Positions 1 through 7,393 of a DNA stretch of 26,088 bases are shown in pieces. Source of the DNA: CAZFAP01 sp964516325. GTDB lineage: Bacteria > Auribacterota > JABMQX01. The notes beneath the pieces are model-generated. The model ran no database searches, was not told where the DNA came from, and saw nothing but the letters and a program-made list of their open reading frames with translations. The stretch is taken from the NCBI GenBank assembly GCA_964516325.1, contig CAZFAP010000057.1, forward strand, positions 1 through 26,088, written 5' to 3'. A program made the translations under genes and the position numbers. The stretch's first letter is position 1. Every line of letters begins with the position of its first letter.

Positions 1-232
1 CTCTATTGCAATCGGTCTGTTTCGTGGCGAGAACGGACCTTCTTTTGGCTGTCGATTTTAACTCCCGGCAATTTGTGAAGGATTACGCGTGCGAGAAGGA
101 ACGACGAACGCATCCCGGAATTTTCACCATCCGCGGCGGTGTGGCGGATACGACCACCCTCACAAACTTTGGTTTGGGCTATGGGCTATAGCGAGAGCGT
201 CGTACGGCGGGGTTTCGCAGAAGGCTGAGCTT

Positions 233-814
233 ATGGAGAACTTCAGTCTGGCTTTCGTATTCCTGTTCGTTGCGGTTGACCCGTTCGGCGTGCTTCCTAT
301 TTTCATATCATTGACCGAGGGGATGACCACAAGCCAGAAGCGGCGGGTCATTCAGCAAAGCCTCATCACGGCGCTTTGCGTGGCGGTCGGCTTCATGTTC
401 GTCGGGAGGGCTCTCTTCGACGCGGTGGGCGTCACAATCTCGGATTTCATGATTGCGGGAGGTGTTCTGCTCTTTATCATCGCGGTCCGAGACCTGATGG
501 CGACGGAGAAAAGCCAGAGGGCGCCGTCGCAAAGTCTGGGGGCTGTTCCGTTAGGCACGCCGTTGATCGTCGGACCGGCGGTCCTGACGTCGGTGCTGAT
601 GCTTCGGGATGTCTATAAGCCGCTGCCGACCATCTTCGCGACGGTCGGCAACATTCTCCTCGTCGGAATGATTCTCTTTTCGTCCGACTTCCTGGTCAGG
701 CTTTTGGGCGGTTCGGGGACGAAGGCTCTGTCAAAGGTTTCTTTGGTACTCTTGGCGGCTTTTGCGGTGATGATGGTTCGGCGGGGGATCGAGGCAGCGA
801 TTGGAAGCGGATGA
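233..814 (+). CDS. MarC family integral membrane protein
   Basis: A 193-residue hydrophobic protein of the MarC/UPF0056 family, inner-membrane proteins of unresolved function (the old link to multiple antibiotic resistance is not supported for the family). The family signature is visible as DPFG at residues 16-19 in the first membrane segment and PLGTP at 106-110 before another hydrophobic stretch. About six membrane segments can be read (roughly 4-26, 38-62, 68-88, 104-124, 131-158 and 166-183). The reading frame is open upstream to 89, but the extra 48 residues are polar and unlike the family. The ATG at 233 follows GAAGG at 220-224 and gives the normal family length. It converges with the rhomboid gene on the other strand. 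Not obviously part of the sugar island. Confidence 0.9.
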   Translation: MENFSLAFVFLFVAVDPFGVLPIFISLTEGMTTSQKRRVIQQSLITALCVAVGFMFVGRALFDAVGVTISDFMIAGGVLLFIIAVRDLMATEKSQRAPSQSLGAVPLGTPLIVGPAVLTSVLMLRDVYKPLPTIFATVGNILLVGMILFSSDFLVRLLGGSGTKALSKVSLVLLAAFAVMMVRRGIEAAIGSG

Positions 815-902
815 AAGAGGATTCCACGGGCCCGCCTTTGGCCATAAGGAGCAAGGAAGGGGCGAGTCAACCCACCGGCAGGGATCCGGCGAATTGTCCG
901 CT

Positions 903-2009
903 CTATGCGGTCCCAGGTTTCTTCACGCCTTTGTACACGAGGGCTGCGATGACTCCCGTCGCGAACCCGCCGATGTGGGCGAAATAGGCGACGGCGCCGT
1001 CGAAGCTCGAGAAAAGCAGTTGCATCAGAAACCACGCGCCGAGATAAACAAACGCAGGGACGGGCGCCTGCCAGTGCCCGATCATGGTTCGCACGGTGGC
1101 TTGCGGAAAGAGAATAAAGTAGGCGCCCATGACGCCAGATATGGCGCCGCTTGAGCCGACGCACGGCACACCGGGATCGCTTGTCAAGAATGCGTGTGTG
1201 ATGGATGCCCCGATGCCGAAGAGGAGGTAAGCTGCGGGGAAGCGAATCTTTCCCATCCGGTCCTCGACGTTGTCGCCGAAAATCCACAGAAAGAGCATGT
1301 TTCCGGCGAGATGGAGAAATCCGATGTGGACAAATTCGCTTGTGATGATCCTGGACAGTTCCCTCCCCGCGAAGAATAGTTCCGGGATAAAGCCGAAGCG
1401 CCAGAACGTCTCATCGGTCTGCGGAAGGATGAGAAAGATGGCCACGTTGAGCAGGATGATCAGGACGGTAACCAGGGGAATCGAGGCGGTTTCTTCCTCG
1501 TCCGAAATGGGGACGAGGCCGAACCAGAAGCCGCCAAACGCGGCTCTGCCGCGCCCCGCGTCCCTGAGCTGGTCGAGCCTGTCCTGGAGCTTTGCCCGTT
1601 CCTCTTCTCTTTCCGCGAGAGCCAGTCCCAGCCTCTCGAGGGCTGGGTTCCCCTTGACATACTGAGCGACCTTGATTATCTCGCCTTTGTCCGCCCAGAT
1701 TGCCTCACACTTTGCGCACCGGTCGAGGATGATGTTGGAGTCGTAGGCGTAGTTGAAGGGACTCATTGTCTCGCCGCAGAGCGGGCAGAGCTTGGCTTCC
1801 GGACGGATTTTTCTCTGGGGGATTGCTCTTCTCTCGAAAAGCTCAGCGGTGGACAGCCCTTCAAGGCCACCAGATTCGTGGAGACTGGAGATCGCGGTCC
1901 GGAAGACCTCCTTATCGGACAAGATACCCCCGCACCCCGGGCAGAAGCGGAGACGCACGCCCTCCACCTCTCGTTCGGCCAGAGGAGTCCTGCAAACTGG
2001 GCATTCCAT
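903..2009 (-). CDS. Zinc-ribbon / rhomboid fusion, intramembrane serine protease
   Basis: A 368-residue protein with two parts. The N-terminal 105 residues carry four CxxC knuckles (C3/C6, C23/C26, C75/C78, C98/C101) in two zinc-ribbon modules of the zf-TFIIB type. A charged, probably coiled stretch follows at 125-150. The rest is a six-helix rhomboid domain (about 178-360) with the full catalytic set: H233 and N237 in HLAGN, nucleophile Ser287 in GSSG, and H345 in the last helix. It should cleave membrane proteins within the bilayer, and the ribbons would lie in the cytoplasm. The ATG at 2009 is preceded by GGGGGA. The frame stays open upstream to 2360, but that part overlaps the next gene and has no family similarity. 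Confidence 0.9.
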   Translation of the reverse strand: MECPVCRTPLAEREVEGVRLRFCPGCGGILSDKEVFRTAISSLHESGGLEGLSTAELFERRAIPQRKIRPEAKLCPLCGETMSPFNYAYDSNIILDRCAKCEAIWADKGEIIKVAQYVKGNPALERLGLALAEREEERAKLQDRLDQLRDAGRGRAAFGGFWFGLVPISDEEETASIPLVTVLIILLNVAIFLILPQTDETFWRFGFIPELFFAGRELSRIITSEFVHIGFLHLAGNMLFLWIFGDNVEDRMGKIRFPAAYLLFGIGASITHAFLTSDPGVPCVGSSGAISGVMGAYFILFPQATVRTMIGHWQAPVPAFVYLGAWFLMQLLFSSFDGAVAYFAHIGGFATGVIAALVYKGVKKPGTA

Positions 2010-2238
2010 GGGTATTCCCCCGAGCGTCGTCAGTCGTCGCGCGATGAGCGCGCCCTCCTTCGCGCGGCACGCGCTCGTGAAGTTGCTTGTGGTATGCGTG
2101 CACGACGGCGCAAGGTCCTCTCTCTTGTCAGTCACGACGCACGCGACCGAATTCGCGGCCGTCCCAGGGACAAACATGCAGCCGTATTTGGCGCTCAGGG
2201 CCCCCGACGCTACGCTCGGCAGCCGTATTCGGCGGCGG

Positions 2239-3684
2239 CTAAATGTGCTCGGCGGCGATGCCGTACATCTGGCAGTACGCTTTGAGCTTCCGGACGTGGT
2301 TGCCGTAGAGGAACAATTGATGGAAGCCCCGCGTATCTCTCGTGTCAGGCGGTCCGTCAATCGCCAGTTCCACAGAAGTGCGGCATCCGCCAGCCGGAGG
2401 CGTCTCGAGGTTTCGGACGACCTTTCCGCAGCCGAGGATCATTCGGTTCGGTCCCTCGAACTGCATGATCGTCACTTCCTGCTCCGGTCGCCAGAGAATC
2501 TGCATGGAGACGCCGATATTCGACTCCGAATGGCTTCTCAGGACGAAAGGCTCGCACGGCTTGTCAATCCCGTTGAGTTTCGTGGGGGAGGTGCAGTGGG
2601 CGCCGATGAAGTTGTTTGTTTCGGTTTCCGGAACGGGGTCCTGCATGAAGCCCGCACGGTTGAGAAGCCTGCACACGAGGGCTTCCGCGAGCGCTGCATC
2701 ATTGACCGCCTCGCAGGCCGCGGAAATCCCCTCGTCGAGAAGCTTCGACCACGCGAGGCACGGGGGCGTGGGGATTTGCCTGTCATACACGAGCCCGAGG
2801 CAATCCATGGTAATCGCGTTGCAGCCGTTGGTTTTCATGAGGTTCTTGGCGGCCACATAGCATTTCGCGGCGTTGAGGATGTCGCGTTGCGACGGCTCGA
2901 CGATTTTGTTCGCGCGCTTCCTGTAGTCTTGGGCGATGGCTTTGACCTCGTCCGTGTCGGTAATCCTGCTAAACTCGTCGGGGAAAGACTGCCGGGGGAC
3001 GTACTTTACCGTGCTCCCGATATTCTCGACTTTTCGTTCGGTCGCGTCATTGCCGGCGATGTTCAAGATGTTCAGATTCTGCATTTCTCGACGGGTCTTC
3101 ACCATTGTCAGGCCGTACTTCACGGCTTCGAGGTCAAAGTCTCCAGTGGAAATCAAATAGACCTTCGGCTGTTTCGAGATGCTCTGGATATGACCCGTGA
3201 AGCAGACGCCCAACCCTGCGAAGATGATCGTCGGCAGGCCCCCTTTGACGATTTCGTTGACCTGCCCCCAGCGGTCCATGTGCAGCGGAACAACCATGAC
3301 CGCGTCCGGCTTTGTCTCCTTGACCTCGTTGATGAAGCCAGCGACTTCCTCGTTGTTGTATAGCGGAGTCTCCGAGACCAATAGCTTGAGGCCGAGTTCC
3401 TTCTCGAATTTCCTCAGCCTCGCGGTGTAGTCGCGTATGTGCCCTTCCACATCGAAAGCCGTCCCGGGCCATCCGAGCCAGTACTTCTCTTTCGGCCTCA
3501 GGAAGACCACGCGCACCTCAGGCACCTCTCTCTTCGGCGACTCGGGCACGGGCGCCGTCTCCGCGGCGGCAGTTCCCAGTGCCTTGAGCAAACCCATCTG
3601 CGTTGCCACCGCCGACCCTCCTAAGGTCTGCAGGAATTGTCGTCGGTGCATCGCCTGAGCTTTTTTAGGATTGTACACGCACAT
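2239..3684 (-). CDS. Tat-exported L-fucose/L-arabinose isomerase-like protein (copy 1)
   Basis: A 481-residue protein with a twin-arginine signal (RRQFLQ at residues 14-19, then a hydrophobic stretch and AAAETA). The body has the layout of fucose/arabinose isomerase-like proteins. The C-terminal domain keeps TMDC at 292-295, HC at 363-364, GCRT at 433-436 and a late His455 before YGNH, which by analogy could be metal or substrate contacts. The ATG at 3684 is supported by GGAGG nine bases upstream; an inner ATG at 3651 would remove the first 11 residues and has no such site. It shares ordered motifs with the protein at 21970-23400. True aldose isomerases are cytoplasmic, so export is odd and the reaction is unproven. 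It has its own likely promoter at 3755-3783. Confidence 0.8.
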   Translation of the reverse strand: MCVYNPKKAQAMHRRQFLQTLGGSAVATQMGLLKALGTAAAETAPVPESPKREVPEVRVVFLRPKEKYWLGWPGTAFDVEGHIRDYTARLRKFEKELGLKLLVSETPLYNNEEVAGFINEVKETKPDAVMVVPLHMDRWGQVNEIVKGGLPTIIFAGLGVCFTGHIQSISKQPKVYLISTGDFDLEAVKYGLTMVKTRREMQNLNILNIAGNDATERKVENIGSTVKYVPRQSFPDEFSRITDTDEVKAIAQDYRKRANKIVEPSQRDILNAAKCYVAAKNLMKTNGCNAITMDCLGLVYDRQIPTPPCLAWSKLLDEGISAACEAVNDAALAEALVCRLLNRAGFMQDPVPETETNNFIGAHCTSPTKLNGIDKPCEPFVLRSHSESNIGVSMQILWRPEQEVTIMQFEGPNRMILGCGKVVRNLETPPAGGCRTSVELAIDGPPDTRDTRGFHQLFLYGNHVRKLKAYCQMYGIAAEHI

Positions 3685-3754
3685 GTTGTCTTTCCTCCGT
3701 TGTTAGAATTACCCTATGAGTCCATGACTCGCTCTGCCTCTCCATCCGGCTGAC

Positions 3755-3783
3755 AGGCTATCCGGCTTTCTGTGAGCTGTCAA
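3755..3783 (-). promoter_or_regulatory. Sigma70-type promoter for isomerase-like copy 1
   Basis: On the minus strand a perfect TTGACA (3783-3778) is followed after 17 bases by TAGCCT (3760-3755). Transcription would start near 3748 and leave a leader of about 64 bases before the start at 3684. The -10 box is weak. No experimental support. Confidence 0.45.
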
Positions 3784-3846
3784 GGCCAACGCAGGCTGTC
3801 CCGGCGTGCCCTTTCCACGGCATCTCCTCAACCCCTCGGTCTGCCA

Positions 3847-4674
3847 TCATGATTGCACGGCGGACCGCCCACTGCGCTTCCTGCCCAGTCCGTGCGTCAA
3901 CCGCAATTTCAGAACATCGAAAAGCATTCTCGAAGAGTCCCGGTAAAGCGAAACCTTCGATGGAAGGGAATCGCGCCAATGGACAGGGACTTGCTTGATG
4001 CTCAGACCAAGCCTCTGGGCGATGAGGAGAATCTCGACGTCGAAGGCGAAGCGGTTGATCCGGGCGAGGGGGAAAATCATTCGGACGGCTCGACGAGAAA
4101 AGAGTTTAAATCCGCACTGCGTGTCCGGAAAGTGGCTCAGCTCCAGGGTCCGCAAAACCAGGTTGAACATCTTCCCCATAAGCTCTCGATATAACGGCTG
4201 ATGCACTTCAATTTGGGAGTTCTTCAATGCGCGCGAACCTATGACGACATCATATCCGCGGCGGGCCTCTGGCAAAAGCCGGTCCAGTTCTTGAATCGGA
4301 GTGGACATATCCGCGTCCGAGAACAGGACGAAATCGCCTTTCGCCGAGAGCATCCCGCGCCGCACGCTATAGCCTTTTCCCCGGTTGCCGTGATTTCTCA
4401 GGACATGGACGGAAATGGTCGCCTTCTTCGCCGCTTGTTTGGCTTCTGCGGCCGTGTGGTCATTGCTGCCATCGTCCACGACGATGACTTCGCAGCGCCA
4501 CGGCTTAGCCGAAACGTATTCGTCAATGGAGCGAATGGCGGCGCCAATGTGTCCCTGCTCGTTATACGCAGGAATGACAATGGAGAGCGAAATCTGTCTT
4601 TGCTTTTCTGCTTTCCTCACCTCAACCCTTGCTTGCTTTATCAACAACACTGCCTTTCCGTGCCCGCGCAGCAT
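3847..4674 (-). CDS. Family 2 glycosyltransferase, dolichyl-phosphate glucosyltransferase (ALG5)-like
   Basis: A 275-residue GT2 enzyme with a GT-A fold. Visible motifs are IPAYNE at 34-39, VVDDGS at 65-70, the metal-binding DxD in FSDAD (D120, D122), and DTQCGFKLF at 184-192, which is characteristic of the polyprenyl-phosphate glucosyl/mannosyltransferase branch (ALG5/DPM1). It probably moves a hexose from a nucleotide sugar to undecaprenyl phosphate at the inner face of the membrane. There is no membrane segment, so association would be peripheral. The ATG at 4674 lies only 5 bases after the stop of the ThuA gene upstream, so the two are likely translated from one message. About 20-25 residues precede the core, and a later start is possible. 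The sugar and acceptor are inferred from the family only. Confidence 0.85.
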   Translation of the reverse strand: MLRGHGKAVLLIKQARVEVRKAEKQRQISLSIVIPAYNEQGHIGAAIRSIDEYVSAKPWRCEVIVVDDGSNDHTAAEAKQAAKKATISVHVLRNHGNRGKGYSVRRGMLSAKGDFVLFSDADMSTPIQELDRLLPEARRGYDVVIGSRALKNSQIEVHQPLYRELMGKMFNLVLRTLELSHFPDTQCGFKLFSRRAVRMIFPLARINRFAFDVEILLIAQRLGLSIKQVPVHWRDSLPSKVSLYRDSSRMLFDVLKLRLTHGLGRKRSGRSAVQS

Positions 4675-4679
4675 GCTGC

Positions 4680-5468
4680 CTACTCACGCTCAGGCGGCCA
4701 TTGGAGAGCGTTGATGACAATCTGCTGAAAGGGCTTGCATTGCATATCGTCCAGGGAATGCCCCGGCTGAAGGTAGATCAGCCATCCGTTGGCGACCTTT
4801 TTGAGCCACCCGCTCGTGTGCTGCATGATTTTCTTCCCGCCGACTTCCTGACCTTCGTAGATGAAGCCAAGGAGAAGAGTCTTTTCTTTTGCGTCGGTGA
4901 AGGTGTGATTGAGATAGACCTCCGAGTCTTTTTTCAGGGTGAAGCTGGGATATTCTCCAGCTTTCACGCTATCGCTATCGAAGGAGGTCTTTGCTTCGTA
5001 TTCAACGTTGTGCGATGTGATGTAGTGTCCGGGATTGATGCTCACTATTGTCTGGCCCACGGGTTCTATCCACTTGTAGCCGCCCTTCAGCCAATCGCCT
5101 TCGGGCAGCTTGACCCCGAGGAAATGGAACCAGAATTTGTTGGCCCGCTTCCCGCTTGAGATGGAATGATGGAGCACGAGCAATTTGCCGCCGCCCTTCG
5201 TGTAGCTGATGAACGCCGTCTCGGCTTGCTCGAACAGTTTTCCGTGGATGAAAACAATGATTGAGTTATACTGCGTCACCGCGGCGGGCATTTCGGGCTG
5301 GGTTTTGACGTCCACCTCGTAGTCGCCCCGCTGCCGCAAGAGCTGCGCGAGGAACTCCATCTGTGGCAGTTCGTCTTGGACGATCAAGATTTTCTCTCCG
5401 CCGATGGCAGCCCCTGAGAGGGCGAATGCGATGATGGCGGCTGCAAAATGAATGTGCGACCTGTGCAT
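4680..5468 (-). CDS. Secreted ThuA-domain protein (copy 1)
   Basis: A 262-residue protein with a Sec signal peptide (hydrophobic residues 7-22, cleavage near GAAIGGE) followed by a class-I glutamine-amidotransferase-like fold of the ThuA (trehalose utilisation) family. The strand KILIVQDE at 26-33 opens the fold and LVLHHS at 97-102 is the typical double-histidine motif. Rhizobial ThuA acts on keto-sugars made by its Gfo/Idh partner ThuB; the reaction of exported members is not known. The ATG at 5468 has GGGAGG seven bases upstream; a TTG at 5486 lies upstream of this site and was rejected. It is divergent from the Gfo/Idh gene at 5924 and 5 bases ahead of the glycosyltransferase. A second ThuA protein sits at 16716-17534. 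Confidence 0.85.
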   Translation of the reverse strand: MHRSHIHFAAAIIAFALSGAAIGGEKILIVQDELPQMEFLAQLLRQRGDYEVDVKTQPEMPAAVTQYNSIIVFIHGKLFEQAETAFISYTKGGGKLLVLHHSISSGKRANKFWFHFLGVKLPEGDWLKGGYKWIEPVGQTIVSINPGHYITSHNVEYEAKTSFDSDSVKAGEYPSFTLKKDSEVYLNHTFTDAKEKTLLLGFIYEGQEVGGKKIMQHTSGWLKKVANGWLIYLQPGHSLDDMQCKPFQQIVINALQWPPERE

Positions 5469-5923
5469 CTTACGCCTCCCGTCCAATCTCGATGGAGTGT
5501 TGGACTCGTCTTCGGTTTTGAAATGGCTTGTGACTCACCCACATGCGAGCCAGACAGCGCAACGGCCGCCATGATGCTGACAGATGCTCCCCAGAGTGTC
5601 AAGATTCTGAAGATTACCGGCACCAGTTACGCGGCACGTCCGTCTTTCATCACCCGGCACCGGGCGACCGCACGAGGATACCGCGAACATGCCACTTGAT
5701 TCCTTTTCGCCGCACTTGTTAAGCTCTCGACGAGTTGCCGGGCTGCGGCTGGATTGACTTCGTTCGGGCTGCTCAATGCCTGAAACGTGTTCGCTTGCCG
5801 CTGGACGCCGCCGGTCAACGTTGTGGGGTCGCGATCCGCTTCATCGAAGGTTGCGGTGAAGCCGATGCCGTTCGCGTGATTCTTGAGGCCAAGCGCTGGA
5901 CGTATTATCGGAGTGACCGAGAG
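5469..5923. other. 455-bp divergent intergenic region
   Basis: Separates the start of ThuA copy 1 (-) from the Gfo/Idh gene (+). Both strands have short open frames running into it, including a plus-strand extension of the Gfo/Idh frame back to 5735 and a minus-strand frame at 5627-5947, but neither has a ribosome site or recognisable protein. One candidate minus-strand promoter is listed separately. I see no convincing promoter close to 5924: TATTAT at about 5904-5909 would leave a very short leader. This much space suggests regulatory content that I cannot decode. Confidence 0.5.
5574..5602 (-). promoter_or_regulatory. Possible promoter for the ThuA1-glycosyltransferase pair
   Basis: On the minus strand a perfect TTGACA (5602-5597) and, 17 bases on, CAGCAT (5579-5574), a poor -10 box. 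The expected start of transcription is about 100 bases before the ThuA1 ATG at 5468. Weak on its own; the perfect -35 and exact spacing are the reasons to list it. Confidence 0.3.
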
Positions 5924-7156
5924 ATGCCGAAATCCATGGACTCGCACGCTATCAGTCGCCGGGAATTCATCAGAGGGGCGGCTGCCGTCGGAACGAGTGT
6001 TCTCATCGCCCCGGCTTTTGGCTCAACGGCAAGCGCGAACGACCGCATCAACATCGGCATCATAGGCTGTGGCGGAATGGGGAGCTATCACATCAGGCGC
6101 TACAAGGAGCTTTCTCAAAATCCGAAGCTCAACATTGCTCTCGTCGCGGTTTGTGACATCTATGAACCCAGAAAGGAACGAGCCAAGGCGCTCTCCAGCG
6201 GTAAGCTTTTCCACGAGTACCGCGAAATGCTTCAGATGAAGGACCTCGATGCGGTCCTCATCGCCACGCCCGACCATTGGCACGCGAGGATGTCCATTGA
6301 TGCGATGGAGGCGGGCAAAGATGTCCACGTTGAAAAGCCGATGACCCTCTATCTCGACGAGGCGAAGGCGATGGCGGAGGTCGCAAGGCGAACCGAGCGG
6401 ATCGTCCAGGTCGGCGCGGACGGCGCCTCGGAAGATCAATACTGGCAGGCTCAGAAGCTCGTCAAGAGCGGTGCTCTGGGAAAGCTCATCTGGTCAACGG
6501 GCGGGGTCTATCGCAATGTGCCGGGGGGTGACTGGAACTATCCGATTGACTCCGACGCGAGTCCCTCGAATCTCGACTGGAACGCCTTCCTGGGTCCCGC
6601 GCCGAGGCGGCCATTCGATGCGGAGCGATTTTTCCGCTATCGGAAATACTGGGACTACTCCGGGGGTCTCGCTCACGACCTTTTGAGTCATGTTCTCGCG
6701 GAGATTCAGGTGATTATTGGCGCGGAGTTCCCGTGCCGCGTGATGGCCTCCGGCGGGGTTTTCGCCCACCACGACCGCGAGACTCCGGACACTTTCCACG
6801 TGATGGCGGATTTCCCAAGCGAGCACACGGTATCGCTCTTCACGACGCAGGCCACTCTTCGCGGCGTGGAACTGGAAATCCGGGGACAGGAGGCGAGCAT
6901 TTCGTTCGAGGACGACACAGCGATTCTGCGCCCGGAGGCGCCCTACTCTCGCGGCAAACAGGAGACTCGAATCAAAGCGGAGCCGCGCGCCGACCACGAT
7001 GTCAACTGGATGGAGTGCATGCGTTCTCGAAAGCAGCCCCATTACAACGTGGAAATGGGATACAGGGCGATGGTAGTTTTGTGCCTCGCAAATCGCGCAT
7101 GGCGAGAGAAGAAAATGATGCTGTTCGACCCGAAAACGGAGAGCGTGCTTGCGTGA
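5924..7156 (+). CDS. Tat-exported Gfo/Idh/MocA family oxidoreductase
   Basis: A 410-residue NAD(P)-dependent sugar oxidoreductase. Residues 11-37 form a twin-arginine signal (SRREFIRG, then a hydrophobic stretch and SANA-type cleavage region). The Rossmann domain follows with GCGGMG at 48-53, ATPDHWH at 114-120 and the family's catalytic EKP at 137-139. The C-terminal alpha/beta domain begins near 175. Export of a nucleotide-dependent enzyme fits the Tat route, which moves folded protein with bound cofactor, as in Zymomonas glucose-fructose oxidoreductase. The ATG at 5924 has GGAG ten bases upstream; the frame is open back to 5735, but that would bury the signal. Neighbouring ThuA and barrel-isomerase genes suggest a sugar or keto-sugar substrate. 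The exact substrate cannot be read from the sequence. Confidence 0.9.
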   Translation: MPKSMDSHAISRREFIRGAAAVGTSVLIAPAFGSTASANDRINIGIIGCGGMGSYHIRRYKELSQNPKLNIALVAVCDIYEPRKERAKALSSGKLFHEYREMLQMKDLDAVLIATPDHWHARMSIDAMEAGKDVHVEKPMTLYLDEAKAMAEVARRTERIVQVGADGASEDQYWQAQKLVKSGALGKLIWSTGGVYRNVPGGDWNYPIDSDASPSNLDWNAFLGPAPRRPFDAERFFRYRKYWDYSGGLAHDLLSHVLAEIQVIIGAEFPCRVMASGGVFAHHDRETPDTFHVMADFPSEHTVSLFTTQATLRGVELEIRGQEASISFEDDTAILRPEAPYSRGKQETRIKAEPRADHDVNWMECMRSRKQPHYNVEMGYRAMVVLCLANRAWREKKMMLFDPKTESVLA

Positions 7157-7393
7157 ATCGCGCGGCGAGGCATTGTCGCTGGCCGCTGTCATTCATAAAT
7201 TCCGTCCCGTAATTCCGCATGGGATTTACAGGATGATCTGGATTCGTTCCGTCGTCGCTGTTGACGACAGTGTGTCGGGCTATGCCGCCGCGCCGACCAT
7301 CGGGCGCGGTTGAATACGTTGCGGAACGTGTGAATTCGTGGACTAAGGCGTCAGGTTGCTGCGAGTTCAAAAGCGAAAGTGGAGGGCACTGCG
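7157..7393 (+). other. 237-bp intergenic region with small hairpin and GGAT repeats
   Basis: Between the Gfo/Idh gene and the fusion hydrolase. It holds a 6-bp hairpin (GTCGTC 7251-7256 with GACGAC 7263-7268) and, at about 7219-7244, three GGAT-type units within about 26 bases. I find no convincing promoter. The two genes may be co-transcribed with a leader in between. Confidence 0.35.

Noticed and set aside
815..902. Terminator between MarC and rhomboid genes
   Set aside because: Only 4-bp stems could be found, with no U-run.
2178..2234. Direct repeat GCAGCCGTATT(T/C)GGCG at 2178-2193 and 2219-2234
   Set aside because: 15 of 16 bases match, but there are only two copies with no symmetry or link to a gene feature; probably a local chance duplication.
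1753..3363. 536-codon open frame on the plus strand
   Set aside because: It lies opposite the rhomboid and isomerase-like genes, is rich in Arg, Val and His as expected of a shadow frame, and has no recognisable domain.
5627..5947. 106-codon minus-strand frame in the ThuA-Gfo/Idh gap
   Set aside because: It starts with GTG inside the Gfo/Idh coding start, has no ribosome site and matches nothing that I recognise.
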